Positions 15,001-25,946 of a stretch of DNA of 64,000 bases are shown one piece after another. The notes under the pieces are model-generated. The model was not told the origin of the DNA and ran no database searches. It saw only the letters and a list, made by a program, of their open reading frames with translations. The stretch is taken from NCBI RefSeq assembly GCF_000003815.2, contig NC_049986.1, positions 13,944,465 to 14,008,464 on the forward strand. Reading direction: 5' to 3'. The translations under genes were made by a program, and so were the position numbers. Position 1 is the stretch's first letter. Every line of letters starts with the position of its first letter. This DNA comes from Branchiostoma floridae. Taxonomy: Eukaryota > Chordata > Leptocardii > Amphioxiformes > Branchiostomatidae.

Positions 15001-16277
15001 TTTCAATATCCCACCGCGCGCTTAACGAAAAAGAATTGAGCTTCTGCGTGCGATCGAACTAAATCGTAGGGTACCCACGAGTTTGTTGGGACGAGAGTTG
15101 TCCGGACTAAGTTCCGAAGAGGGCAGGCGAAAGGTCCGCCCGCCACGTTCCGGGCGCGCAGGGAATACATAATGGTATGTGTGAGCAAAATGCGGAATTA
15201 GACGAGCAATTTATCCCTGATCGTCCCGGGCCGCGTCGCGATTTACCGCAGTGCGGGGAAGCGCGCGAATTCGGGACAGGAGAAAAAGCAGCACAACAAA
15301 ACACAATTAACTACAGTTATCAATTAACCACAGTCAGGAAATTCAGCACCAAGGACAGATACGAGTCAGAACGCGACAGAGCAGAATACAAGTACATATG
15401 AATAACAAATTCAACAATACCTCACCGAATTCTCAGACAATCATTCGACTAAAGTAGCGACAAAGAAGGCTAGCCATTCGGTGCCGGGTAACATGACATT
15501 CAAGGCATGCAAATCGGGAGCAAGGTGGCTGAAAAGTGCTGGAAAAAGAGACCATGAGAATGAAAAAGGACACAGTCTCACCAGAACTCTCACTCTCTCG
15601 CTGAAGGTCCACACATTGCCGGGGCCTAATTGGCGAAATCCGGTGCCCGCGAGGGTACTCTCTGTTCAAGTTCATGAATTTACCGAGAGTTAGCTCGTTT
15701 CTCCGCTCCTCCTCGAAATATGACATGGTAATGACAATGTGGGGTGATATAAAGCGAGATAAGGTAGGGCAGGCGCGAGCGCGGTGGAGCCAGCCGCGCC
15801 CGTTTGGAAAATCCTTACCTTAGAAATGACGACCGCAAAGGACGACAGGCAAGCCAGGGTGGAGCTGACGCAAAATAATTCTAATTCAGCACAAACAAAC
15901 GAAAAGTGGCATGGCAGGAAACAGTGGCACGCTCTAAAGGGGCAAGTTAACAAGATAACCACTCCTCTCTTTACTAATCACAGTCGTCCAGGGTAGATAA
16001 CTTGTTTGTCTGTCGGTCAAAAATGATGAAGAATCATAGAACCACTGCCATTGGAGTGACACATGGAATTTTAATGAACCCCCTACATAGCTAGCCTTGA
16101 ACGGTTACCTCTGCGCCTGGGCTCGGGCCTTCGTCCCCGCGTGTCTCGGCTGGTAGGGCGTGGTGAGCCGATGTCCACAGTTTGGTAAGGGTCGCTGGTA
16201 CGTGCACGGGTGTCGCGGGAGCGGTGTCCGTTATGGCCTCTTCGGGGGCCCCGGTCCGAGTAGTCCATTCCGTCCAT
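3046..16277 (-). CDS. Putative single-pass membrane protein, 5' exons (partial)
   Basis: Minus-strand gene assembled from splice signals: exon 1 16109-16277 (donor gtaacc, phase 1), exon 2 14097-14246 (acceptor ctattacag, donor gtatga, phase 1) and probably exon 3 3046-3159 (acceptor ccctgcag, donor gtaagc, phase 1 in and out). Start chosen at 16277 because of its GCCATGG context; in-frame ATGs also lie at 16283, 16268 and 16343. Exon 1 gives an Arg-rich, Ser/Thr/Pro-containing, probably cytoplasmic N-terminus (56 codons). Exon 2 gives an acidic patch ADEEEGMFDEKGSYK and a hydrophobic segment LPFLVLAVVCIVLSVAPTAF. Joining exon 3 continues it as IVVTHIERTGSYQSPIL. The basic N-terminus and single hydrophobic segment suggest a type II membrane protein. 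I do not recognise the family. Exon 3 lies 11 kb away, so other exons may lie between, and the gene probably runs off the left edge. Confidence 0.45.
3263..3458. mobile_element. MITE copy 2 (GGGCCCGGCCGGG family)
   Basis: Same family as 239-435. The left end reads GCATTTCCAAAAGGGCGCCCGG and the right end GCCGGGCCCTGGTTTGGAAATG, in inverted orientation. The ~196-bp length matches copy 1. The interior includes ACAATAAAACACCCAAAA, resembling the interiors of copies 3 and 4. Confidence 0.7.
3459..9455. other. Long noncoding stretch (intron or intergenic)
   Basis: About 6 kb with no gene I can support. If exon 3 at 3046-3159 belongs to the minus-strand gene at 16 kb, this lies in its intron. Minor items: an 18-bp direct repeat (ATTCCAGAGATATTACAC at 7150 and 7174), a minus-strand ORF at 5251-5574 with one donor-like site (gtaaaa), and a plus-strand open segment near 8400-8556 after a ctgccccag acceptor. 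None is strong enough to call. Confidence 0.35.
9457..10190. repeat. Minisatellite, about six ~120-bp units
   Basis: The motif CCACACCCAAACCGC followed by a C-rich stretch and CACATTAACATACGTATTCA recurs with anchors near 9473, 9621, 9741, 9861, 9975 and 10145. The two middle spacings are exactly 120 bp; outer spacings vary (148, 114, 170). Units also share TTTAGCTTGCTATATTGAGAGTATGAG and TTTTCCATCACACTGTCCCTTCCTCAGGCA-type segments (written here as separate parts). The array breaks ORFs in all frames and is noncoding. Confidence 0.85.
10191..13490. other. Noncoding DNA with A-rich and GC-rich patches
   Basis: No exon called. 10735-10800 is a low-complexity A/C tract (AAAACC and AAAATC units). 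12290-12620 is a GC-rich block with CGGCGGCC-type runs but no splice-flanked reading frame. The rest is AT-rich and featureless. Confidence 0.4.
13491..13590. repeat. 50-bp tandem duplication (two units)
   Basis: GACGTTTAACTAAACACTGT... at 13491-13540 is repeated as GACATTTAACTAGACATTGT... at 13541-13590. Both share the 19-base core TGTATATTCATGGTAGATT. Only a few substitutions separate the copies. Confidence 0.85.
14247..16108. other. Intron 1 of the putative membrane-protein gene
   Basis: Lies between exon 1 (16109-16277) and exon 2 (14097-14246) of the minus-strand model. GC-rich around 14770-15270 and 15600-15800. No other exon recognised. Confidence 0.35.
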
Positions 16278-17600
16278 GGCCATCCGGGCTACGCACGGTC
16301 CAAAAGCTTCCGATTGTTCCGCGCGCTTCCTCTGGGCGGTCACGTGACACGTCCAACCGGGGGGTGCGACTTAGCCACGCAGGTGAAAAGATTAAGGGCA
16401 GGCGCGCACTTCCCGGGAGTCCTCGGGACAGGGCCGACTCTCTCCCGGCAGCAGAACCCTCAGCCGTGCGTTGTCTCCAGGTTCTGCGCCCTCCTCAGCC
16501 TGCTCGCCTGTATTAGTACTCGGACAAAACCATCGTGCGCGGAGGACGACTCAAGCTCAAATCCGCGCAGCTCTTTTAGATTCACCAGCACAGGAGAAAA
16601 TGCGCTGCAACTCTGCCTAATTTCGGGATGAATCGCTGCCCAACTCCAAAGCCTCTCCACAAAGCCTGCCTGTGTAGAAGTCAGTACGAACTATCAAAGT
16701 CACGCGTTTCGCACACGAACAGCCCTTCCCCACACCAGCCTCCCGGGATGATAGATTCCCCCCAGCGCCAGCCGCATTTGCATGCCGTCGGAATCTTTCC
16801 GCCTTCAGCGACAATAATTAGTTTTTCATGCTTTCGTTGACATTCCCACTTTATTATCATTAGAGGTGTTAACAGGCAGAGACACGCTGACAAAAAGGCG
16901 GGCTTTCCTGGGGAAAACGGTACTTCTGTAATTATGCTAATGAGCCAGACGCGGGTGGAGGGGGGTCTCAGAGCAACCAGCTTGCCACAGTCGGGGCGGT
17001 TCAGCGTGGGCCAATAAGAAGGAAGGATTTAGGAATTTTCCTTTGGGTCGTTTCGTCTCAAGCCTCGCTCCAGTAACGTCCGGGTCGTTGACTTTACACC
17101 GTGGGAAGACTGAGAGACAAACCAACCGACCCACTCTGCCATGAAATAGTTTTTCTTCCAACCCACAACCCCTCACCCCCACCAACACCTCGCGCATGCG
17201 CTCCCAACTCAACAACAAATAGTAAAAAAAAAGCCTCAGCCAACGACCTGCGCACAGGACCGCCGCGCATAAAATATACAGTCCCATCTGGTGATCACAA
17301 AGCATTCAGCACATAATTAAAAGCGGTCAGGAGAACGGCGGGAATCAATATGATCCCCCCGATGGCTCTCCAATATCTATTAAACGTTGATAGCTCACAG
17401 CACTCCCAACAAATCACAGCAGCGCACTGACTGCGCGGATTTCGCGCGCGCCGGGCCAAAGCTCGCGGGAAAATTGACGACGTTATCGGGCTAATCCAGC
17501 CGCCGCCCATTCCCCGCACAATGGAGAGAAAATAGCGGTGCGTTACTTTAGTCCTTTTTTCCCGTTATACAGCCGCCGCGCGGCAGGATGGAATCATGGG
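16278..17600 (-). promoter_or_regulatory. CpG-rich promoter region of the putative membrane-protein gene
   Basis: GC- and CpG-rich DNA directly upstream (minus sense) of exon 1. Short ORFs occur on both strands, as expected in GC-rich DNA, with none protein-like. CpG richness plus position suggests a promoter and 5' UTR. No TATA box or defined start site could be fixed by eye. Confidence 0.35.
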
Positions 17601-17601
17601 C

Positions 17602-17992
17602 GGGAATTTTGAGAGTAGAAGTGGCTGGAATTTTGAGGACAGAAGTGGCTGGAATTTGGGAATAAAAGTTGCCGGTGGAATTTGGAAACTCCGTCGCATT
17701 CGTCGTGGCACCAAGACTAACTGTTTTGCGTCCACCAAGACTAACTATTTTGCGTCCATCTTTTTCTAAAACTCACTGAACTATACTTCCATAGATAGAA
17801 AATATATGTTCTATAATTATAAAGTGCTATACATATAGAGAATTTTGAAAACAGAAGTTGCCGGGGAATTTGTAGCCACGTCGTATTGTGCGGCATCAAT
17901 TTTAACAGGATGGCGTCCAACTTTTACTAAAACTATAACATTACTTCCAGATTAAAAAAAACGTATGATTACAATGTGTCATACATATAGAG
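17602..17992. repeat. Imperfect tandem duplication with nested 24-bp repeats
   Basis: The segment beginning GGAATTTTGAGAGTAGAAGTGGC and ending GCTATACATATAGAG (17602-17823) is followed by a diverged second copy (GAATTTTGAAAACAGAAG to GTCATACATATAGAG, 17824-17992). The first copy has internal repeats of AGAAGTGGCTGGAATTTTG and of CACCAAGACTAACTNTTTTGCGTCC (two parts). Noncoding, just past the 3' end of the first sulfotransferase gene. Confidence 0.7.
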
Positions 17993-18157
17993 TACATCCG
18001 TGATTTGTGGTAAGACTCATGTAATTAAAGACGTACTATTGCCTCGACAAAAGGTATCTTTGATAGCCATATGTATATTCAAACGTAAAGACAAATACGA
18101 GTAACTGTTTCAGTCTTCAATCTTTTTTCTCAGGAACGCCTTTATCCAGTGACACCA

Positions 18158-19993
18158 TTATCTGCCGAATCTATTGAATATAGAACGTGTGTAGTCTCTT
18201 CGTAATACTGGGTCCCAGCGTTGTCGTTCCGTCTTCATTTGGTCACAGAGTCGTTTATCAACACGGAAAAGTGGACCTTTGCTTGACCTCACTGTATAAT
18301 TTGGATTCCTTACCCTAGAATGGCAAATTCTACTCACAACAGTATTCGTCTTTTTGTAGTTTTGCAACTCCTTCTGAAATCCACTCCCCTCTTTTGTTAT
18401 TTGTCTTATTATTACTTCATTGAAGTGATTGTATAACAAATAATCAGCATAATTATTTTCTATGAAATTTTGTCGCATCTTGTCAGTGATGTTGTATTGG
18501 GTCTTGCCGTAATTCGACTTCTTGGACGGTTTGATGTTGTCGTAAATAATGTCCTCCACCGACCAGCACATGCGCCGTCGAAGAAGGACCATTGATTGGT
18601 CAAAGTGTTCCAGGATCATGACCAATGAGAAGTCTTTCTCGATGTCCCGGATGAAATTTTCAACGGCGGTCTTGTTTTCGTAATCCTTTTTCTGTAGACC
18701 AAGGTCCCTTGACATACAGTTCCGGTTACAAATGTGATCAACAAAATCCTGTCGTGTAGAAGGGCGATAGAGCTTGTCCCATTTCTTTGGATCTTCCAGG
18801 TATGTCAGCACCGGTGGTTTTGAGCGAGTCGCTTCCCTCAAGCCTAGGAAATACCTCTCCATCCTGAAGTATTTGAATGAAGAGCGAAGTCTTGCCAATG
18901 GTTCTCTTAAAATGGCCACATACTTGGTGTTCTTGGGCATCAGATTGTGAAAGCCCGTCCTATTGTAGATGGCGTGGTGAGCGAAGATGTTGGGGTACCC
19001 TCTCGGTAGGAACAGGTAGTCGCGCTCAGTGATGACACCAGCAGTCCCGATGGAAGGGCGGTCCCGTTCCCGGGGCAGCGCGACCGTCAGGAGATGTTTG
19101 TGTCCGTACCTGAGGAAGACTTTCTGCACAGTGGTGGACCCGCACTTGTGCACTTTCATAAATGCCACGTTGGTTTGGGGTTGGCAGGGCGTCGGCGTCC
19201 GCTCTTCTACATGTTTGGAGCTAGAAAACAACAAAATAAGTAACTTTATTGCGCAACAGTTTTACAAGGTACAAAGCATGGCATCTACTGATACATAACT
19301 ACAGTTCTATAAGGCTAATCTATTTAATACAAGGGTGTATAGCATACTGCATGGGGTGAAAATGGTCTTTTATATTTCCTATTTTCCTATGTACATGTAT
19401 ACCAAAATAAAGGACAGCGGTCAGTTTAGTAGGCTCATACGACAGCAAAACGAACGTTATCTAGATGTTTTGTGAGTTATTGTATTGAACTGGAGGCGGA
19501 TGTGTGGGGCACCTTTGTGATATTCCGATAAGGACAGAACGTTTTTGACCTCGTCGTCTTCAAATGCAAAGTTATGGAAGCTTTTAGACAGTGTTCTGAA
19601 CATTTGAATATTTGACGTTTGCAATTCTGTGGTATTACCGATGTTGTATATCACCTAAATACGTTGTACCTTGTTTCAAATGAATAAATATAGGTACACG
19701 AACGAATAAAGGTGTAGGTGTAGGGCTATCGACCAATTGAATACGTGTTACAAAGTCGATCAATGTCTAATTAAAATGATGATACAACATGTAGCTTCAC
19801 TAAAAAATGTAGAATTATTGCATTACCTGTTGGTTGCTTGTGGCGGTAGCCACCCTTTTAGCCTTGGACGAGTTTCACGGGAAGTTGACAGTTTCTCCTG
19901 CTGGCATAATAACACCAGCAAACCGACGACAAGCAGAGAGGTCATGAACAGGTAAAATCTCAAAAGGCTCTGTCGTGTCCACAGACATGTCAT
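18158..19993 (-). CDS. Galactose-3-O-sulfotransferase family protein (paralog 1)
   Basis: Two exons: 19827-19993 (start at 19993, donor gtaatg) and 18158-19220 (acceptor ttttctag), phase 2, joining to 409 aa. A type II Golgi enzyme is expected: residues 13-30 are a signal-anchor (FYLFMTSLLVVGLLVLL), then a short stem. The 5'-phosphosulfate loop KVHKCGSTT starts at residue 78 (compare LKTHKTASST in vertebrate GAL3ST). FAHHAIYNRT lies near 135, and the 3'-phosphate-binding segment ILREPLARLRSSF begins near 159. The family transfers sulfate from PAPS to the 3-OH of terminal galactose on glycolipids or glycoproteins; the acceptor here cannot be read from sequence. Length is close to vertebrate GAL3ST1-4. 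A second paralog with the same intron position and phase lies just upstream. Upstream in-frame ATG at 20077 is less likely as the start. Confidence 0.85.
19221..19826 (-). other. Intron of sulfotransferase paralog 1
   Basis: 606-bp phase-2 intron between the signal-anchor exon and the catalytic exon. AT-rich, with no repeat recognised. Confidence 0.75.
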
Positions 19994-21535
19994 AATGGAT
20001 GGTTGTTCCTTGATATTTTTCCCCTGATGCTGTTGCCTACACGTAGATTCAAAAGAAAGATCTGTGACGAAGTGCACATTGAGGATCGCTGTACAGTACT
20101 TTGCATGTCAATATCTGCTGTTTACACACACAGACACACAGACACCCGGATACGATCTCGCTAAGACCCCGGAGCTACCAATAGTAACAGATCGCTTAAC
20201 GTTGATAAATACAGAACAATCGTTTTGCGGTTTGTGCTTTTTGTCTTCTAAATGATATTTTTATATCGTAAACTATGAAATCAATGATTACACAGATCTC
20301 CTTGCACAGATATGATTTCGGTCTTCACGCGATCACTGAAGAGCGGAAGAGCCCTTAACTGTTAGATTGGTAGTTGCTGTGTACTTTCTGTACTAGTCAT
20401 GAAGCACCCTCTAGCGGAAAGGCAGGCGATTTCAAATTGCATGTATCATGAAAAAAGATTCAAACGCGGTCTATATGCATGCGGTTTTTCTGAGTGATGC
20501 AAACAGCTGCTTTTGCTTTTTGTTCTTTTTTTGAAATTGTACCGTCAGGACAACAGAGGCTGTCTCCCAGTGTGCGTTTCACTTGGCATCGATTTTTGGC
20601 AAACTTGATCATCATTTTTCTGAGAAAACCACGAAAAGCCACGTTATCACATAAAACTGTGCGACTCCACGTATTGCTGTTGCTGGGTAACAGTCAACAG
20701 CATGTGTTGCTATTGAGGAGATGGGGGGGGGGGGGGGGTATCGACTGATGACATTGCTAGACCAAAACCACACCAGCCTGATAGGCAAAGGACTTACGAA
20801 CATAACCACTGATGTTAGCTAAACGTAAGACACAACATGTCTACTAGGCATGACATGTCACATGGCATGTGGAACGAAATCAAGACGTTTTACTCGTACC
20901 TTTCTCCACTGGTTGCGGGCCGCGCCATGCCGGCATGTGATGTGTGGAGGAGACATATATAGCTGCAGAGGTCGCGCTCTACTGACCGAACTCTCTTTCA
21001 TTTTGACTTGTCATATCGAAAGACCTGATGCGAACGAATTGCTTACATAATACAGAATATAAATCTCAAGATTCAATGCAAAAAAATGCTATTCAGTACC
21101 CCTGTGCTTTTGTACTAGCACATGCATTGTACGAGTCAAAATTGGCCGAAATATGGAAAAGACGTCAGTACACATGTGAAACACAAATGGCCTGAGTGAT
21201 ACTGATAGGGGTTGGTGCTGTGACCGTTTCAGACCAGCGAAACACGATGCGGTAAGAATGTGAGATGTTCATGTCATACGCATCTGTCATAACGGCATTT
21301 AGTACCATATACAAACATGGGGAGGGGGCGCTTCCTAAAATGTGACGAGTTTGATATGAGAGAGTAAAGGGCAGTTTTGTCGGTTTTTAAGAATCACTTC
21401 TGTAAGACAGTTTGGGCCCGTCCTTCCGGTTACTCTCTTATTTTACGACACCCCCTAATTCAAACGCTAACCCTCATCCTAGCATAGGACAGTCGGAACA
21501 TAGAACTGTCCCCTTTGACCCCTACTAATGCTACG
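19994..21535. other. Upstream region of sulfotransferase paralog 1
   Basis: Presumed 5' UTR and promoter of paralog 1, then intergenic DNA. Contains a pure run of 16 G at 20723-20738. No further gene seen. Confidence 0.4.
20723..20738. repeat. G16 homopolymer
   Basis: Sixteen consecutive G on the plus strand. Prone to slippage and capable of G-quadruplex formation; the true length may differ from the assembled one. Confidence 0.9.
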
Positions 21536-21704
21536 ATCATATATTGAAACCGGGGCCCGGCCGGACAGCTTCCGGGAACGATGATATAAAGGGCAACAAA
21601 ATACACAAAACGTGAAAAAATGTTCATGTGCATACTTTGTGTACATCAATTGATAAGCTCTTTTATTCTTCGTTTCCGCAAACGGTTTCGAAATGTGACT
21701 GTAG
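21536..21704. mobile_element. MITE copy 3, damaged right end
   Basis: The left side retains AACCGGGGCCCGGCCGGACA. The interior shows AACAAAATACACAAAACGTG and TTTGTGTACAT, as in copy 4. The right end (AAACGGTTTCGAAATGTGAC) has lost most of the GC core. Lies head-to-tail against copy 4. Confidence 0.65.
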
Positions 21705-21718
21705 GATAAAGTTGGTTA

Positions 21719-21910
21719 TGCTTAGGTCACATTTCCACATCGGGGCCCGGCCGGGCCGGGAGGAAAAAGAATTATATAAAACACATCAATATACACAAAG
21801 TGCCCAAATAAGATTCATTGGCATGATTTGTGTATATTTCCAGGTATACATTTTAATTTTCCGTTTCTTAAAACATCCCGGCCGGGCCCCGGTTTGGAAA
21901 TGTGACTTAA
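21719..21910. mobile_element. MITE copy 4, best preserved
   Basis: Left TIR CTTAGGTCACATTTCC plus CGGGGCCCGGCCGGGC; right TIR CCCGGCCGGGCCCCGG plus TTTGGAAATGTGACTTAAG, inverted. About 190 bp with an AT-rich interior. The ~36-bp arms are the clearest consensus of the family in this window. Confidence 0.8.
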
Positions 21911-22192
21911 GCCTTATCAAAATTCATGCCACGGTAACCTTTCCTCATGCTTGCTTGTATATTACTTATGATTGGGATAATCTGTGTGTGTGAATAAAGG
22001 TAGAAATGTAAAGGCAATGGTTATAGGTAAATAGATGTGTTAAATGAAGTCATCAAGACTAATGACATGATAAAAACATGTATTTACACAAACAAATTAG
22101 CCATAATCGTTAAACGTCTACCGTATCATGTACAACATCTGGTATATTACATAGCATTTACATCAAAGTTACATGTAATTAAAAACCTTCCG

Positions 22193-23824
22193 TTAATGTA
22201 TGGTTTTCTTCATAGCTTTGTATCTTTTGCGAAACATCTTATCCCAAAATTCCCGTTCTTGACGTATCAAGGTGCAGAAATGGTTGTAGATGCGGATTCG
22301 TTGGTTCCACTGACTCGGTCCCAATATAAAACTCTTCGGTCTTGTTACTGTGTGACAGTTTCTACCAATGACGGCGTTTATTCTCTTGAAATGTTGCAGT
22401 TCCGGATCAAAATCTTTTCCTTCTTTCTTAATTATGTCCAAAAGAACCGTTTTGAAATGCTTGTACAGTAAATAATCCGCATAATTTTCCTCAATGAAAT
22501 TTTGTCGTCTGTCTTCTGTGATGACGTCACGTTTTCGGTACCGCGCCTTTCTTGACCAATACAAATTGTCGTAAATGATATCCTCGAAAAGCCAGCACAT
22601 CCGACGCCGTAACAGGATCAATGATTGGTCTAAATGCTCCAGGATCATGACCAATGAGAAGTCTCGTTCAATACCACGGATGAATTTGTCTATGGCGGTT
22701 CTGTTATCAAAATCTTCCTCGGGAAGGCCAAGATCTCTTGACATACAATTCCTAATGCAAATGTGATCTGCAAAATCTCTATCCTTGGGTGGGACATAGA
22801 CACTGTTCCACTTTTTCACATCATCCAGATAAGTGACAACTGGAGAACCTTGTCCTGTTTCATTCATAAGTCCCGGAAAGTATCTTTCCATCCGAAAGTA
22901 GTGGAATGCTGACAACAACCTACTGACAGGCTCTCTGAGCACTGTTATAAACTTAGTGTCTTTCTTCATCAGTTGCAGTAGCTGAGTTCGGTTGTAGGTG
23001 CCGTGGTGGGCGAACAGGTCCCACCGAGCTCCCCCTGGGGACGGTTCGTAGTCGTCACGGGTGATGAGTCCGTCGTGCCCGATGGTGGGGCTGTCACGTC
23101 CCCGGGGGAGCGCGACGTTCAGACGATGGGTGAACCCAAAACGGAGGAAGCTCCTCTGCAGGGTGGTGGAGCCACACTTGTGTACCTTGATGAACGCAAT
23201 GCTTGTGTGGGTGACGCAGTTCGAAGCGCCCGTGGGCCGGACGGTCTGTACAATAGTTCTGTGGGAATGAGTGGTGCTGCCAGATTCTACAGTCGTCCAC
23301 GATCGCGATGTGTTGTCGATGGCGTCATATTTCCCTCTTTGGGTGGTCTGAAGAACTCTGATGAGGGGATCAACAAAAGCAATCTAATTACAGAAATCCC
23401 TGGTACATAATTTTCACAGAAGGAATTTCAATTAGCTAAATGTCTCTCAAAATATCATCATTGATGCATGTTAAGAAATCTAACTTAAAGCGGTACTTTT
23501 CGTCTACGATATGCGAGTGATGGCATCTTCGTGGACTTTATATCTGCATGCAAGGGCAAATACAATACCTGTTTTCTTGCAACCATCGTGTTACCGTCTG
23601 TCTAAATGTGCAAAAACATTGCCATCTTTTATCTATGTAGAACTTCCTTGTGCAAAAACATTGCCATCTTTTATCTATGTAGAGCTTTCTTACTTGCTCG
23701 TGGAAGTTTCCTTGCCGGCCCGCCTTGGTTGGCGCCATGTCACGGACCTCCACTGCAGCTGTACGGAGAAGACGGTGTACGCCAGCAGCAGCACTAGCAC
23801 CACGGGCAGGGAATACTTCCACAT
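22193..23824 (-). CDS. Galactose-3-O-sulfotransferase family protein (paralog 2)
   Basis: Two exons: 23694-23824 (start at 23824, donor gtaaga) and 22193-23357 (acceptor cccctcatcag), phase 2, joining to 431 aa. An acceptor at an upstream ttag is possible but breaks the frame. A signal-anchor (YSLPVVLVLLLAYTVFSV) starts near residue 4 and is followed by a longer Ser/Thr-rich stem (about residues 56-90). PSB loop KVHKCGSTT starts at residue 101, FAHHGTYNRT follows, and the 3'-phosphate-binding segment VLREPVSRLLSAF starts near 183. Expected to be a type II Golgi PAPS-dependent sulfotransferase acting on galactose 3-OH; acceptor unknown. Long blocks match paralog 1 nearly exactly (CMSRDLGL, FSLVMILEH, LLRRRMCW, EDIIYDN), so the two are tandem duplicates. 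The catalytic exon has no ATG near its 5' end, which supports the upstream anchor exon. Confidence 0.85.
23358..23693 (-). other. Intron of sulfotransferase paralog 2
   Basis: 336-bp phase-2 intron at the same place relative to the anchor as in paralog 1. Contains a 42-bp tandem duplication next to the donor. Confidence 0.7.
23607..23690. repeat. 42-bp tandem duplication beside a splice donor
   Basis: TGTGCAAAAACATTGCCATC begins both 23607-23648 and 23649-23690; only two positions near the end differ (GAACTTCCT versus GAGCTTTCT). The second copy runs into the donor of paralog 2 exon 1. Confidence 0.9.
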
Positions 23825-25946
23825 TCGGGACGGTCCCGTCAGACATCTGCACACAGCACCTCTGTGTTGTACTATCGGTGCACTCCTATACCTGTAGTGT
23901 GGATTGAACGTTACAAATGTACGTGTTAGTTTTGAAAGTTTATTCAATGTCGACCTGGACCAGAAAGAACATAACCTATGATTACGATTTTGATTTGAAT
24001 ATTTGACTTTTTCTATTCTTTTTCATTCATCCGAATGTGCTACTCGTGCTTTACAACACTCTCTGCAGCATGTATAACTTATGTATAACAACCTGCTATA
24101 GAGTCAGTCCAATCTGCTGCTGTCCGAAATTACATGAATATATGAATGAAATTTCAGAGTATGGATCAAGCAATGTATATGTATGACCCATCGTGCCTCT
24201 TCTGAAGTTCTGTGTTTATCAATTTCTCACAGAACTGATAAAATCAACAAACAAATCCATCTGGAGTACGAAGTGAACAACTGTATCTTGAACAACTTTA
24301 CTAACCTTTCTTTGTCGCGCTATTTTATTAACCAAACTGACAACCATGTATCACTAGCGTCATCTATCGAAAAACGTCAAAATAACAGTTGACAGATGCG
24401 AGCCTGTCATTGACGAGAAGGCGCCATGTGTGGGCGAGTCAATAGGCCACCATCCATGGAGTCACAGAAGGCAATGATCGTACTTAATAACTGACAAGTT
24501 GGTTAGTACTTTAAAGGATCAAATACCAGGGGTATATTCTATCTGCAAGCCTTATACATAAATTTGTATGGTCTAACTGAAAAATTAAAATTCTGTCCAT
24601 ATTCATTTGTGCGAACAAAGACAATCGAAAGTGACCGTCAAAACAATCAAATATCTTATCAAAAATGTATTATTTGTGTACGCTCGAGCATGAAAACATT
24701 TAGGAGACTCTTCTGGACACACAATTTCCCAAAATATTTGAGCTGTTCTTAAGAAGACCAAACATTTAACGTAAGTGCGAGACAGAATCCAGTGGCCTTG
24801 GCAGCAATATAAAACTGTGTCACATTTGGCGCTGAACCAAGTCTGCCTGTGTAGCTTAGGGACATCCTACACCAGAAATAGCGACATATACGTGTCGGCC
24901 TAGCATTTTCCTGCAATTGTGGATACTTTCATATCTGTATACACAACATTACGTACACATTTACGTACCTGCTGGTTGATTTATCGTAGACCCACCGCAT
25001 CTTACCGAGAACGTCTCTGTTTTTGTTTCTAGACTCTCTGGCACAGCAAGCTAGCTACTGCGTCAGGCAAGGTCCTTTGGAGCGGGTGTGGGGTCGGTAT
25101 TTGGACCGGCGCCTGTTCGGGGCGTACAAAACCGACAAGGGGAATGTGCGAAGCTGACATCAGAGGGCTTCAAGTCAGCACTACTAGTGCACTGCGTATT
25201 TGGCCACTGTGAAAATATCGCTACGCATCGACCACGTGTTTATCTAGGTCCGTGTAAACATGTTGTGTGTTATTTTTTTCAGTCCCGGTTGTCGGATGGG
25301 TTCCCCCAGTGTATGGTGGGTGTCGTCGTGGGTCTATGAACTTGTACCCTATGCCCTGCTTCAATACACTGGTGTACAGGCTCTAATAGCCATACCGTGC
25401 GCACTTGTGCGACTTCATTCCTAAGATTTTCAATCTGACTCATCTAAACGCTGTGTACTGTGAATGCATTTAAGTTCAACACGCCTGAGAAGTTGCGCTT
25501 TTTCATCACATGCCTTGCTTCGCCAGCAGCATAAAACGAAGAATGGGCGAAGAAAGAGGGCGCAACCATACATTCACTGATACCCATCTCTCGTGAAGTA
25601 CTTGCAGTGTTGTTTTCGAAAAGGTGACTCTCTTGTTTAGAAAGAAGGTTCATGTTGTCTTATCTCACGGTGGGTGAGAATAGCGTGGAGCTTCAGCACG
25701 TTCTTAAGCGACAGCAGTCATAACGTGCAGTGTTACAACAGAACCGCAAGGTGGACGGTATTTGCAGCTTGTAGGCTGTTGTATCTTTTTCTGAGGACAA
25801 TCATTTATTGTGGTCCATTTCTTTAAAAAATAGGAAAGCATAACTACTTTATCCATCACCTTGTTCTAAAGATACCCTTGTATCTACAGCAACCTGTTTC
25901 CAAACTGAAATATCTAACTGATCGACCGCCTGACAAGTAACTTAAC
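23825..25946. other. Intergenic DNA upstream of sulfotransferase paralog 2
   Basis: Presumed promoter and 5' UTR of paralog 2, then AT-rich DNA without recognisable exons. A G/C-richer patch near 25060-25140 has no splice-supported frame. Confidence 0.4.
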
